A program made the translations under genes and the position numbers. The notes under the pieces were generated by a model. That model was not told where the DNA came from. It ran no database searches and worked only from the letters and a program-made list of their open reading frames with translations. Positions 19,887 to 31,927 of a stretch of DNA of 64,000 nucleotides are shown in pieces. The DNA lies in assembly GCF_003597395.2 (NCBI RefSeq), contig NC_133770.1:297478032-297542031 (forward strand), in the 5' to 3' direction. The DNA is from Chelonoidis abingdonii. Lineage: Eukaryota > Chordata > Testudines > Testudinidae. Positions within the stretch are counted from its first letter, which is position 1. Every line of letters begins with the position of its first letter.

Positions 19887-21374
19887 TGTGACGGGTTGGA
19901 TCGCAGAACCCATCCTGGGAGCTGCCAACTGATGTGCCAGGACTACCTCTGCTTCTGCTTTCCCTGCCAACTCAGGACCCCAGCACCCTGTCTTGCTGAG
20001 CCAGACACTCCTGTCTGCTCCAACACAGACTCAAGGTCTGAATTACCTGCCCCAAAGCTTCAGGTTTACCTGAAAACAGCTCACAGAAGTGTGCTTGTCT
20101 TTAGCACTCAGATGCCCAACTCCCAGTGGGATCTAAACCACATAAATCTGTTTTATCCTGTATAAAGCTCATGCAGGGTAAACTCATAAATTGTTAACCC
20201 CTATAACACTGATAGAGAGATTTGCACAATTGTTTAATCCCCCAGGTATTAATACATACTCTGAGTTAATTAATAAGTAAAAAGCGATTTTATTAAATAC
20301 AGAAAGTAGGATTTAAATGGTTCCAAGTAGCAACAGACAGAGCAAAGTAAGTCACCAAGCAAAATAAAATAAAACGCACAATCCATGTCTAATCAAACTG
20401 AATACAGATAATCTCACCCTCAGAGATGCTTCAGTAAATTTTTTCTCAGACTGGACACCTTCCAGGCCTGGGCACAATTCTTTCCCCTGATATAGCTCTT
20501 GTTCCAGCTCAGGGGGTAGCTAAGGGATTCTTCATGATGGCTCCTTTCCTCTTTGTCCTGTTCCATCCCTTCATATATCTTTTGCATAAGGGGGGAATCC
20601 TTTGTCTCTTTCTGGGTTCCCCCCACCCCCCACCCCCTGGAAAAGCACCAGGTTAAAGATGGATTCCAGTTCATGTGACATGATCACATGTCACTGTAAG
20701 ACCCCCAAGCTTCTTTCCTCCCAGCCTGACTCATAGGAAGGCCTGCTTGCAAACAGAGCCCCAGTCAATTGTCCTGGTTGATGGGAGCCATTAAGATTCC
20801 AAACCACAATTAATGGCCCACACTTTGCATAATCACAATAGGCCCTCAGAGTTATATTTCATATTTCTGGTTTCAGATACAAGAGTGGTACATTTATACA
20901 CAGGGACGGCTCCAGGCCACAGCGTGCCAAGCATGTGCTTTCGGCGGCACGCCACGGGGGGTGCTCTGCCGGTTGCTGGGAGGGTGGCAGGCAGCTCTGG
21001 TGGAGCTGCCGCAGGTGTGGCTGCAGATGGTCAGCTGCTCCTGCAGCTCCGGTGGACCTCCCGCAGACATGCCTGTGGTAGCTCCACCGGAGCCACGGGA
21101 CCAGCTGACCGTCCGCAGAAACGCCTGCGGGAGGTCCACCGGAGCCGAGGGACCAGCGAGCGGCAGAGCACGCCCTGCGGCGTGCCGCCGTGCTTGGGGC
21201 GGCAAAATTGCTGGAGCCGGCCCTTTTTATACAAATAGGATGATCACACTCAGTAGATTATAAGCTTTGTAATGATACCTTACAAGAGATCTTTTGCATG
21301 AAGCATATTCCAGTTACATTATATTCACTTATTACCATATTTTTATAAAACCATATAGCCTGCACAGCATCCCA
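19887..21374. mobile_element. Solo LTR (about 1155 bp) split by a hAT MITE
   Basis: It starts TGTGACGGGTTGG and ends CATCCCA, with TG...CA ends and a 5-bp duplication GTATC on both sides. The interior has AATAAA-like AAAATAAAATAAAAC at about 20360 and a TATA-like CATATATC at about 20572. Subtracting the MITE and its duplication (333 bp) leaves about 1155 bp. The 5-bp duplication suits a Gypsy-type LTR but does not prove it. No internal genes are attached. A 141-codon frame at 20813-21238 is a chance frame across the LTR and MITE. Confidence 0.75.
20901..21225. mobile_element. hAT-type MITE, 325 bp, TSD TTTATACA
   Basis: The termini are CAGGGACGGCTCCAG and CTGGAGCCGGCCCTT, inverted with two differences. 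TTTATACA occurs at 20893-20900 and again at 21226-21233, a perfect 8-bp duplication as in hAT elements. The interior is GC-rich with internal near-repeats of GGTGGACCTCCCGCAGACAT or similar. There is no transposase. Confidence 0.9.
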
Positions 21375-21379
21375 GTATC
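21375..21379. repeat. 5-bp target duplication, right copy
   Basis: GTATC, as at 19882-19886. Confidence 0.7.
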
Positions 21380-21427
21380 CATTATGAATTTAGGCACTAT
21401 TGTTTGCTACTGGATCATGATTTCCTA

Positions 21428-21600
21428 TGAATCATAGAATCATAGAATATCAGGGTTGGAAGGGACCTCAGGAGGTCATCTAGTCCGACCTCCTGCTCAG
21501 AGCAGGACCAATCCTCAACTAAATCATCCCAGCCAGGGCTTTGGCAAACTGGACCTTAAAAACCTCTATGGAAGGAGATTCCCCCACCTCCCTAGGCTTC
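21428..21600 (-). repeat. CR1 LINE 3' fragment
   Basis: Antisense tail ATCATAGAATCATAGAATAT, then GGTTGGAAGGGACCTCAGG, AGCAGGACCAATCC and CTCCCTAGG. Short and well preserved. Confidence 0.95.
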
Positions 21601-23317
21601 TACAGCACCTCAGTGGGGCTTGTGAGCTATCATTAGTTAATTATTCATCATTATTACCTACAGTTGATTGTTATTGATGTCTTATTAGCAGAAGCTCCAC
21701 TGCAGTACAAATAATATGCATCTGCTAAGTGATCCTGTCTCTCTGGGAGTGTATTTGCTTGTTATTCATAAGTACCCTCTGAATCATTTTGTCATCTAAT
21801 TCTCAGCATGTGGAACGGGGGTTTTCTTGCAAATTGTTTACTCTGTATTTGCTATTTAGCATTAGTGTTGTATTCCAGCGGGGGAAGGGACAAACACCCT
21901 CACTAGTTTGCAGATGGCGCTTGATAAATTTATGGCTGGGATTATCTGACAGGGCGGATTGATGACCCAGGGGTGGAGTAGGGGAGTCCCTGTCAGTCCT
22001 ATGTCCTGTGATTGGTCACCTAAGCAGATGGCATTGTTTCTGTTCCCTGATTGGATGATCAATTTTTTTTAAATGGGAACATTTTTTGATACCCAAAGAA
22101 ATTTATCCCAAGAACAATAACCACCCAGTGCTGGAGCAAGTGACAGATGGTCAGCAGGTCAGCACCCCTCACCCTGTCCCTGGCTGCACAGTCCTCTTCT
22201 TTCCACTTGGGGGCAGCCTTGCTGGGACCTTTCCTCTGCAGAAGGCCTCCAGCAGGGCAAAGTCCAGGGAAATTAGTACCTCCAAGGCCCCTTTCCTTAA
22301 TGGCATTTCCTGGGGTGGGGGGACTATCTGCTGAGTGTGGAAGGGGCTCAGATCCACTTAGCTCTTTCCTTCATTCCTGCTCCCTGGCCTTCGATCGCTC
22401 AGTCCAGTGCACCTCTCCCACCCTGGGAGAACTGGAATCCCCATCTTAGGAGATCTCATCACAGAGAAGAGACGGAACTACCAATGCTGGTCGCCCCTAC
22501 ACTGCTTGATATCTATATCCAGAAAAATGAGACTGGTGAAATCTGTGCCTGTTAGTATAGGAAACTGAGGGTTGCCAGCAAAACCTAGAAAATCCATTAA
22601 AACATGAATAGTCCGTACGATTGGCTGGGATCCCCTTGATTTTTTCCTCAAAGCACCATGTGGTCTCTGCCAGCTACCAGAGACGAGCAGATGGGGCCTG
22701 GGTTTCATAATAAAGCCAGTCAGGATTTTTACATCAAAACATTTTTCCATCAAAATGGCAATTTTTGTAATAAAATGTTGATGTGTGCCCCCCCCACACC
22801 TATTTTCCTCTCCTTTTCAAGCGTGGACAAAATGGGAAGAAAGGGGATGAGGATGAAAACCAAATCTTTTTTCTTTCTGAAATTCCACCTTCCTCCCCCA
22901 AAAATTCTGCAAACAATTTTGAATAACATGAACATTTTCTCCTTATTTGAAAATTGTCATTGAAAATACATCATCCCCACCCCCATCTCTATATAATACC
23001 TCACACAAGGGACAGCACCTCTAGCAGGGTGTAAGCACTTGTCAAAGTCAAAGCTCCCCCTGCACCCGCCAAGGGCTTAGCAGGCTGACATGGTTAAGGC
23101 TCATGAGTTTCATAGCCAATAGGGCACTGGGGAGCAATGCACCACATGCAACCAGCTTTGACTGCCCTAATCTGGTGGCTCAGGTACCCATTTTGCAGTT
23201 GGATGAATTGGAGGGAGCCTTTCAGGGGGAGTTCAAGCAAGACTCAGTCCCACCATCTTCAGGATGATAAACAAGCACCCTCATCACTTACCTACCACAG
23301 CTCAGGGTTACAGTGCT
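21601..23317. other. No gene; weak A/T-rich repeat
   Basis: 22690-22970 has GGCAATTTTTGTAATAAAAT-type sequence and long A/T runs, like the A/T-rich TIR family at 53860, but without clear ends. The rest is unrecognised. Confidence 0.35.
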
Positions 23318-23762
23318 AAGAACAGCCATACTGAGTCAGACAAAAGGTCCATCTAGCCCAGTATCCTGTCTTCTGACAGTGGCCAGTGCCAGGTGCTTCA
23401 GAGGGAATGAACAGAACAGGGGAATCATTGATCCATCCCTTGTTGTCCACTCCCAGCTTCTGGCAATCAGAGCCTAGGGATACTCGGAGCATGGGGTTGC
23501 ATCCCTAACCATCTTGGCTAATAGCCATTGGTGGATCTATCCTCCATGAACTTATCTATTTTTGAACCCCTTTATAGTTTTGGCCTTCACAACATCCCCT
23601 GGCAATGAGTTCCACAGGTTGACCATGTGTTGTGTGAAGAAGTGCTTCCTTTTGTTCATTTTAAACCTGCTGCCCGTTAATGTCATTGTGTGACCTCTAG
23701 CTCTTGTGTTATGTGTAGGAGTAAATAACACTTCCTTATTCACTTTCTTTATGGCCCTTGGG
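23318..23762 (-). pseudogene. CR1 LINE 3' end with ORF2 C-terminus
   Basis: Antisense CR1. On the minus strand, 23743-23552 encodes GSRFKMNKRKHFFTQHMVNL then WNSLPGDVVKAKTIKGFKNR, the C-terminal end of CR1 ORF2 in a continuous frame. The plus-strand text starts CAGCCATACTGAGTCAGACA, the reversed 3' UTR. Same subfamily as 16473-16916. Confidence 0.95.
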
Positions 23763-24740
23763 GGATTGGAGCTGGCTGAAGAGGTCTAAGGGCACAAGGG
23801 GTGGCTGCAGCAGTGTTTGATGCGCGCTGCAAGGACTCAGCTGCAATGGGACCTGGTCAAGCTGGGTTTGTTTGATTTGGGATAACTATCGTTAATTAAA
23901 GTCCAGTTTTAAAATGGTTCCCGGTCAGGGAATGTAACGTGCAGCTCCAGCAGCCCTGCCACTGCAAGGCTGGAGCCGACATAGGAAACAAAGACCTACT
24001 GTGCCACTTCAGTTAAGAACCAAAGGCCCAGTGAAGCCATCAGACTCTTGCCAGGCATTTGAAGGAACGCAGTTCATATGAAAGACTCTGCGGTGCAAAT
24101 CAGCCTCACTCCAATGACTCCCCCATTGGAGGATCTGTCCCCAGACCCAGTTCAGGTGGGTTGTACCCCGTTGTACTCCCAGGAAATCCAGAGCAGCGAA
24201 ACAGAACAAGGAACAGAGGCTTTGCCAGTCACCTACTTCTAGAACATTCTCCTTCCCCAGAAATCATTCAACGAAAGCAAGTTCTCCTAACTTTTACACT
24301 TAGCCCCAGCATATGTTTAGGGAATCAGCGAGTGATTCATATTCTAGGCTATAATTTTCTGTTGATTTTTAGTGACTCATTTATATGCTAGCTCAGCACC
24401 ACTTAAGGCTGACATGGACTTACGCTCATTCAATATTGGTTTCCGGTTCATTTTCCAGGAGGCCCTGAGCAGAGAAATGAATCATCCCGTTAGCACTGAA
24501 TTAATGTCATTGAGTGGAGTGGGTCAGGAGCGGGTCCAGCACAAGGTTGTCCTACACCCACGGGGGGTCATGGCAGTTGACAGTCAATTCCATTCTACAT
24601 TCCTGCCCCCTCCTTTGTCAAGACTGTCAGATATTCTAATTTCACTTATTTTACCTTGATTATCTCTCAGAAGAGTTGTAAGCCCTGATTGTCTGGGGTG
24701 TTGGTTGATTTACTTCTTGGTAGGTAAGAAACCTTATCAG
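23763..24740. other. No feature recognised
   Basis: Unique sequence. An open frame on the plus strand across 24059-24391 has no known domain. Confidence 0.4.
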
Positions 24741-24745
24741 AGGCC
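24741..24745. repeat. 5-bp target duplication, left copy
   Basis: AGGCC, repeated at 25588-25592. The right copy is also the first bases of the Harbinger terminus. Confidence 0.65.
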
Positions 24746-25587
24746 TGTAATAAGCCTCTGTCCCAAATCTGGACCTTAGCGTCCAAAATCTGGGTGCTTA
24801 GCATGAACCTCCAAGCTTAATTACCAGCTTGGATCTTATCTCACTGCCACCAATCAGGATTCTGAGTACCTGATAAACTCTCTGGTCTCCCCAAACCTTT
24901 CCCTGGGGGACCCCCAAGACTCAGATGCCCTGAGCCTCCAACAAAGGGAAATAACCCACTTCCCTTCCTGCTCTTTACTTCCTCCCAGATTTTCCCGCTG
25001 TGGGATATAGGAAGATTTCCCTGCTTCAATGCCTTGAAACACAAAACAGAGAGGACTCCTTCTTCTCCCCCTTCCAGTCTTTCCCTGAGAAGAACAGTAC
25101 TCCTGGCACAGAGATTCCTATCCCCTTGCCTTAACTAGGAAAAGAAATCCAACACGTTAAAAAGAAGCTTTATATAAAAAGAAAGAAAAAACACATGACA
25201 TGATCACTGCATCAAGATGACATAACACAAGGCTATTGCTAAAAGAAAATATGAATAATCAGCCTTATTCAAAAAGAAGATCCAATTTAAACATTCCAGC
25301 AACTCCACACATGTAAATACAAAATACAATATAAACCTATTGCTTCCTTTTGTACCACAACTTGGGAACAGAAGAGTAGAAAGAAGCTTGGAGATAGAAA
25401 AAAAAAAAGCTCTTCCCTCAAGCCGAGAGAAACAAACAGGCAGAAACAAAGACAAAACACATCCCAGAAGTCCCTCCCTCACTTTGAAAAATCCGGTTTC
25501 CTGATTGGTCCTCTGGTCAAGGTGTTGGTTCCCTTTGTTAACCCTTACAGGTAAAAGAAACATTAACCCTTAGTATCGTTTATGACA
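24746..25587 (-). mobile_element. Solo LTR, 842 bp, minus orientation
   Basis: On the minus strand it begins TGTCATAAACGATACTAAGG and ends at the complement of TGTAATAAGCC, giving TG...(T)ACA ends. It contains a TATA-like TTTATATAAAG box (minus strand, near 25170). The terminal third has the GGACGCTAAGGTCCAGATTT block common in turtle LTRs. It is flanked by AGGCC on both sides. No internal genes adjoin it. Confidence 0.75.
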
Positions 25588-27970
25588 AGGCCACGTCTAA
25601 CACTACGGGATAATACGAATTAGCTAAAATCGGTTTATAAACTGAATTAGCACAGTAATTGGCGTTGTGCGTCCAGCTCCGAGGCTAACGTCGATTTCTG
25701 AAGCGTTGCATTGTGGGTAGCTCTTCCGTAGCTATCCCATAGTTCCCGCAGTCTCATCTCGCGCCGCGGGCTGTGGAATTTCTGGGTTGATACTGGCGAA
25801 GTATGATTATTGCACGTGTGTCCGGGGAAAATCAGCTACATCTTGTCTTGCGCGTTTCGGACACTGGATTTGCTAGGCAGAGCTATAGCAATTCCTGTGG
25901 GCGCCGTTTTCCACGTGGGGATTGTTGGCCCTTGGCAAGCGTGCCATTTAGGGGGCAGCCGCACCTAGTGGGGATCCCGTTGCAGCTTTTTTTTTTTTGG
26001 CCGGTTCAGTCCTTGGTATGTGTGTTTAAGGCTGGAATGCTCGGTGAGAGGTAGTAGGGGCGATACTTTCCTAGGCGGCGACACTAGCACATGTTGGATC
26101 TTGGGGCTGGTACAATGATACACGAGGGATGGTTTACTTGGTTGTGTCCTGTACTTCGTAGCTGGTACGCGGTTTATATGTAACCTGGGTCATAATGAGG
26201 AGTAGACGTTAGCAATCTTCGCTTCTCGTACTTGTTTTGTGGCTGGTGCTGCGGCTGATTTCATGGAGGGGCCCTCGGGCTTAATAAATTGCGGTATTTT
26301 GGGGCGGCATACCGAGCAGGTTAGCGAGAAGATTGCGGAATTGGACGCCACTTTGGGCACGTGAGGCAATACGCCACCTGTGTAATTGGGGCTAAAAATA
26401 GGTCAGAGGTCCTCGCCTAGATATTAAGGGGTCAAACGGTGGGTATTAGTAGACGCGTGAGTCGTATCAGGAGTCACAGCTGCTACGTGTTCCAGTGATT
26501 TCGGCATGTTAGGGTCCTGCAATCAGAGGTACTCCAGCGCGCATGCGCTTCCGGTCCTCTCCGGCCAATCTCTTCAACTGGTGTCTACGAAATCCATGTG
26601 CTGTATATGGGTGTCCGCCCCGCCGTTTGTGTCAGGAAGTAGAGAATGGAATAGGCCAAGAATGTATACAGAGAGGCATAGAACGGGGGACTTAGGAGGG
26701 AGACTAAATAGGGGGAGGTAGAGCTAGGCGCGGTCCCGGCTATGACAGTTTCCAGGCAGGTATCAAGATTCTTGGTATCGAGCAACGGAAAGGCGACGGC
26801 GGATGGAAACTGCAGCCGCCCAGTTTTAGTGAGGATATACAGTTGAGGCGAGCCACGTCTGGACCGTATTCTACTGGGGACTCATTCCGCATATGTGGTT
26901 GACTCTCAGGGCGCACCTGCCGGGCCAGCCGCAGCCTGGAGCGCAGCCGAGGTAGTCTCGAGTTGTCGGGCTGACTGGCCAAGGTGATTGGTATCAGCAG
27001 GTCATATTTGTACTCGGTCTACCAACCGTTGGGAGCAGAGGAGGCAGACTATGCGGGTGCGCTTACACTCTGTGCTGAGCCAGCAATGCGCGGCGCTCTA
27101 GCGCGAGCTCGCATCAGTAACATAGGTGACAGCTGAAGAAGCAGGAGAAATGATGGTGCGATTTCCCTTTTTCGCGTTCACAAAGGAGTTGGGGGGGTGT
27201 TTTGGTGGAATTCTGATGGGTGAGGCCGATCCTGTACACCAGCGGCTCACACATCTGTTGTTGACCTGCAACATTGGAGCGCAGCCAGAGAGGGCGAGAA
27301 TACTTCTTTGCAGGACATGATGGCCGTGTTGTGACTGTTGTAGGGCTGGAGTCCTCACGTAACCTGCCCGGCCATCGCAGGAGCGTTTTCAATTGAGTTC
27401 TGCGCGTGCCCGTTACGCCTTGTCCGCGCCTGTGTATCTGGAGATTTTTTGTCACTGCTTTTTCGTGTTCTGTAAAGCGGAGCGTACGACAACAGATTTT
27501 TCTTCCCATAGACGAGCGTTGATAGATTCTTTATATTCCCGTTATGGTCCATGCGTGGACTTTTTTTGAGTTTGGAGGGCCACTGCATCGCTACCGCCGT
27601 GGCTGAGAGGCTCCAACGCTGGGTCAGAGACAGGAAAGGGGTAATTCGAGAGAGGGCGCGGTGCTTTTCGCTTTTTTTACCATTCCCGCTGTCATCCGAT
27701 GTTCGAGAGTTGGCTGTCAGAGCGGTAGTGGGCAATGGGGATACCGCCCGGCGAGCGCAATAACGTCATGTTCTTCTATCCACACTTTCCGTTAATCCGT
27801 ATATGTTAATATCGAATTTAGCGCTACTCCTCTTGTCAGGGTGGAGTACAGAAATCGATTTAAAGAGCCCTTTATATCAACATAAAGGGCATTGTAGTGT
27901 GGACGGGTACAGCGTTAAATCGATTTAATGCTCTTTAAATCGATTTAAATGCGTAGTGTAGACCAGGCCT
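25588..27970. mobile_element. PIF/Harbinger-type element, internally deleted and garbled
   Basis: The left end AGGCCACGTCTAACACTACG and right end CGTAGTGTAGACCAGGCCT are inverted. Subterminal blocks (AATTAGCTAAAATCGGTTTA left; TTTAAATCGATTTAAATGCG and CCCTTTATATCAACATAAAG right) match a turtle Harbinger element I recognise. A Myb/SANT remnant lies on the minus strand near the right end. I see no DDE transposase. At about 2.4 kb it is shorter than a full element. The interior is unusually CpG-rich and full of apparent indels. No clean TTA or TAA duplication is found. Confidence 0.65.
27114..27735 (-). pseudogene. Myb/SANT-like protein remnant of Harbinger
   Basis: Minus-strand frames starting near 27590 (MQWPSKLKKSP, then NLSTLVYGKKNLLS) align at DNA level with the start of the Myb/SANT-like second protein of turtle Harbinger elements. 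That region normally carries a conserved W-x(4)-VLDLI-x(3)-W pattern. Here the key tryptophans are displaced by many small indels, so no frame keeps the domain. In intact relatives this protein helps bring the transposase to the element ends. The identification rests on remembered family sequence. Confidence 0.5.
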
Positions 27971-27992
27971 TTTAGTTTCCCCAATTACCTGG

Positions 27993-28020
27993 AGATAGAT
28001 AGATAGATAGATAGATAGAT
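27993..28020. repeat. GATA microsatellite
   Basis: Seven GATA units at the left edge of a MIR-type SINE. Confidence 0.95.
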
Positions 28021-28150
28021 CCTTGGGCAATTCACTTAATCATTCTGTGACTCAGTTTCCCCATCTGTAAAATGGGGATTATATTACTGACATATCTCAC
28101 AGAGATATTGCAAGGCTTGATTCATTACCATTTGACAAACACTTTAAGAT
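28021..28150 (+). repeat. MIR-type SINE, 3' half
   Basis: CTTGGGCAATTCACTTAAT, TCTGTGACTCAGTTTCCCCA, TCTGTAAAATGGGGATTATA and CTCACAGAGATATTGCAAGG are in MIR order. Confidence 0.75.
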
Positions 28151-29417
28151 CCCTGGATGGAAGATGCTCCAGAAGTATTGGTTATCTTACATTTAGATAC
28201 CACCATCCAGACAGGGACGTTCCAGATAATTCATGGATAATTTCTTCCAAGATCCACTTCTGCTGCAGGGCCCACAAATGGGAAATTTAAACTATTCCTT
28301 CGACAGTAAGTGCTTCCTCTGGATCTTGCTGTGGGGCTTGTTGCCTTTTAGACTGCAATCTCTCCTATCTGTGGTGGCAGTGCTTAAACTAGCATTGTTA
28401 CCTTGATAATATTTATATTTATGTCACTCACCATGGAAATAAAGTCAGCTCTGGGGAGGGACACAGCAACTATTTTGCAGCCCACAGCACTATTACACTA
28501 CAGTGTGGCCCAGAAAGTGGCGAATACCACATCCAACTGAAGCTCCATTGGTGAGTTTTAAATAGACAGAATGCAATCATCTTGCAGTGCAATTTAAGCA
28601 GAAGCTAACATCTCTAGCCTGGAAAACATAACCGGCAAGAGACTTGTCATCTGTGGTCAGTAAGGGTCCATTTTGCAAGAAAAGGGGCGTTTGCTATGGT
28701 CTTCTAGCCAAAGCTATAGTTGTGTAACACCATTCTACCTAAACGTCTCCCTGCAATTTCAGCCATCTCAGACTTCTTCACTTCCTTTCCTGCACTGTTG
28801 GACACTGCTGTTGTTCTTTGCCAAGCAGCCCCCTATGCTCTGGCTGCCTGGCAGTAATCTATCAAAAGATTCCTATGAAAAGAGCAGAGTTTAACACACA
28901 GACATTCCCCCATACACCTTCCCTTGAAGTCAAAGGGAAATCCACCTTCATGTATGAAGGTAGCGTTCAGTGCAAGCCTCGGTTTGTGAAAGTGCAGAGT
29001 TTGTGGAGTGTTTTGGGATCTTTCAAGGTGAAAGGTGTTATATAAAAACAATATCGTGTGTTTTAACTTTGCCTTTCGTGTAAGCTGATAACAAGAGCCC
29101 CCGCAGAAGGGCCACAGAACAAATAACACTGTTACCCACTTGCCCACCTCCTCACCTTTTATATTCTATAAGAGGGCTAAAAACACAGAACTGCAGAGAA
29201 AATGGCACGGTGCCTAAGAGCCATAAATGCAGGGGGGACAATCCCGCCTGCTTGTTTTTCACACGGAATTACTGGGCATTGTGTAAACCCATTAGTTTCT
29301 CCCTGGTCACTTCAGTACTCAGCGGGGTTGATTTTTACAAATGTATCTCTGGGCTGCTGGCTCGGACCATCAAAAACTTTGTTAATTTTGCACTAAGATT
29401 ATCCCAGGTCAATTCAT
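28151..29417. other. No feature recognised
   Basis: Unique sequence. No repeat or exon is recognised. Confidence 0.4.
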
Positions 29418-29700
29418 ACTGCAGATCTCACACAAAAGACAACACTGGTAGCCAATCCCGTAATATACTAACTAAACATTTATTAGCTAGGTTAAAGAGA
29501 TGAGGGAGTTAGCTACAGCTTAAATCAGGCAACATATACACACAAATGAGTTACAGTCCAGGGTTCCAACAGGCGTCAGGGTTGTAGCAATCTGTCAGCA
29601 CTGAATGGCTTTTAGGGCTAACCTAGGTGACCCTGGGGATCGCTGCTTTAGTTCTCTCGCTCCAGCCCTCTGCGAGTCCAAACAGCAAAAAAGATGAAAC
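29418..29700. repeat. Unclassified dispersed repeat, copy B
   Basis: Partner of 940-1340 in the same orientation, sharing AAAGACAACACTGGTAGCCA, ATACTAACTAAACATTTATT, GAGTTACAGTCCAGGGTTCC and AGGTGACCCTGGGGATCGCT. Homology may extend toward 29950, but I cannot follow it reliably. Confidence 0.55.
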
Positions 29701-31541
29701 ATTTTCTTGCCAGCTATCTTCGCACCCTTCTTCCAGAATTCAAGGTGATGGTTCGAGCCCTTTTGCACGTGGCTATTAACAAAATCTTTGGATTGTGATG
29801 TCCCACTGTGGCCCATTTCACTTTGATGGCCCATCTAGATGAGCAGGAGACGATCCTTCTTGACAGGTTCACAGTTTCAGAGCAAACATTTTTTTACAGT
29901 TACAAACGTACCCATTATGTTTATAGCATGTGACTCAGTAACTACTCCCCTCTTTTATGTCTTTCAAATGCTTTTGGATGGTTGGCATCTTCTCCTCAGT
30001 CCGTGTCTGCATGAGCTAGCCATCGTTAGCTCCTTTAATCATTGGGATGAACTGATGACTCATGGTGGATCTTGGTAGACATCATTAATTCCAAAATCCA
30101 CTCTTTTTTTGTAGTTTTCCAGTAATGCCTACGAACACACAAAGACATAATCCCAAACAAAACCACTGCTGTTACCACTGCTGCTGAAAATGATGGTGAC
30201 AAGAAGGGAGATCTCAATAATTCTCCTGTAATTTAAGAGCTGAGCATGGGACATCCCTGACCTCAGGAATCAGAGGGTGGACATGATCCCACGTCCTTCT
30301 CTTTGCAGTTCTCAACGCTTCCGCCACTGGGGCATGCTATACATTGAAGCACTAGCTTGTGCTATAGCACCAGGCTCTGATGTACTTTTGCAGCCCGTGA
30401 ATCATCACCAGGATATGAAGGACCCCCCAGAATTAATGTTCTAGGCCCCTTTCCATTTTAATTCAGGCCCCATTTCCACTTGGAAGCCAGTCAGCCAATG
30501 AGGGTCAGTTGATGCACCAGTTGGTGGAGGAGCAGAGAAGGGCCTAGATCATCCAGGCAGAATTGAGATCAGCGCCCCTGCAATTGTTCAGGAACCTCCC
30601 AGGTTGCACCCCAGATGAGGACACAGCATAGTCCCCCTTTGGTGCTTACTCTGGATCCACTTTCAGCCTGCTGCCTCCCACAACGCTGCCCTACTATCGC
30701 CCTGATCAGAATTCTGGGCAGCCTCCCTCCAGTCCTAATGGGTTAGGCACAGGTCTTCATGCCCCACCTCCAGAAAGATCTGATTCTGCCCCTTATAGAA
30801 ACCTGTCACTAAATGCCCAAAAGAAATGCTATAAACAGGGTGAGTACAAAGGACAGTGATGACAATGAGTTGTATTTATACAGCATAATTTCTCCAGAAA
30901 GAACTCAGAGCAATTAACAAGATGACTAGAGCAATCATTTCCCCCTCCATGGAAATGCAGCTGGCTCTGGGGTGGGTTCCTGTAGTCATTTAACAGTGCA
31001 AAGCTGTACTTTAGCCTAGAGTGTAAGTGAATAATCCATTAATACTTTGAAAGTAGGTAGGATTTTATGATGCTAATTAGAACTGAGCCAGCTCTAATCT
31101 TTCCAAAAGCACCAGGGGATTTTTAATTATTGCAAACCACAGAGAGCACAGTTGCACATCCCCCTGGAAAACACCTTAGTGCTTCCATATTGGTTCAGAC
31201 TCTGCCATCCAAGTGCTAACCAAGCTGCATGGCATGGAGCCATTCCCTCTTCCAGGCACCCAGACAAGGACAGAAATCACAGAAGGGTTTGCTTGACAGG
31301 CCAGTTCTTAAGGAGTCCCTCATTCTGGGGCTTAATTGTCCATGTAGGGTTCACTTTCTGCTCCTTTATTACCTTTCTAGATCTGACCCCTTTGCTCAGC
31401 TCTTAGTTTTAATCATCTCGCCTAGCTCTGTAGTTCCCATTGACCTTTCTCGACTCCCCTAGTCTCATTAGTTTGACTAACTAACCAAGCTGCCACTAGA
31501 CGGAAAGCATTATGTGGGTCTCTTCTCACTGCCTTCTGCAG
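29701..31541. other. No feature recognised
   Basis: Unique sequence. The part just after copy B may belong to the same old retroelement. Confidence 0.4.
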
Positions 31542-31549
31542 TTTGGCGA
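31542..31549. repeat. 8-bp target duplication, left copy
   Basis: TTTGGCGA, repeated exactly at 31928-31935. Confidence 0.9.
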
Positions 31550-31927
31550 TAGGGCCGGCTTTAGGCCAATTCCACCAATTCCCCCGAATCGGGCCCCGTG
31601 CCTCAGAGGGCCCCGCGCCCAGTGACAGGGCCGCTGGGCGGTGGCGGGGCAAGTGATCGAGAATCCCTTCCATGGTGAGAGGCTCCTTTTTAATTTTCAC
31701 TCACCCAGCACTGCTCTGGGTGTTTGGCAGCACTTCAGCGGCAGGTCCTTCAGTGCTGCTGAAGATCCGGAGCGAGTGAAGGACCCACTGCCGAAAACTA
31801 GGAGAGCCGCCCGGTGAGTACAAGCCCTACATGTTTTTTTACGTGTTTTTTTTTTTTTCAGTCATCCCTGCCGGGGCCCTATCAGAACTGTTTGAATTGG
31901 GCCCCGCACTTGCTAAAGCCGGCCCTG
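31550..31927. mobile_element. hAT-type MITE, 378 bp, TSD TTTGGCGA
   Basis: The ends are TAGGGCCGGCTTTAG and CTAAAGCCGGCCCTG, a nearly perfect 15-bp inverted repeat of the same CAGGG type as 20901-21225. The interior has GGGCCCCG blocks and CTTCAGCGGCAGGTCCTTCA-type sequence. It is flanked by a perfect 8-bp duplication. There is no transposase. Confidence 0.9.

Noticed and set aside
20813..21238. 141-codon frame on the plus strand
   Set aside because: It crosses from a solo LTR into a nested MITE.
24746..25587. Part of a complete endogenous retrovirus
   Set aside because: No gag, pol or env-like frame adjoins it and direct flanking duplications show a solo LTR.
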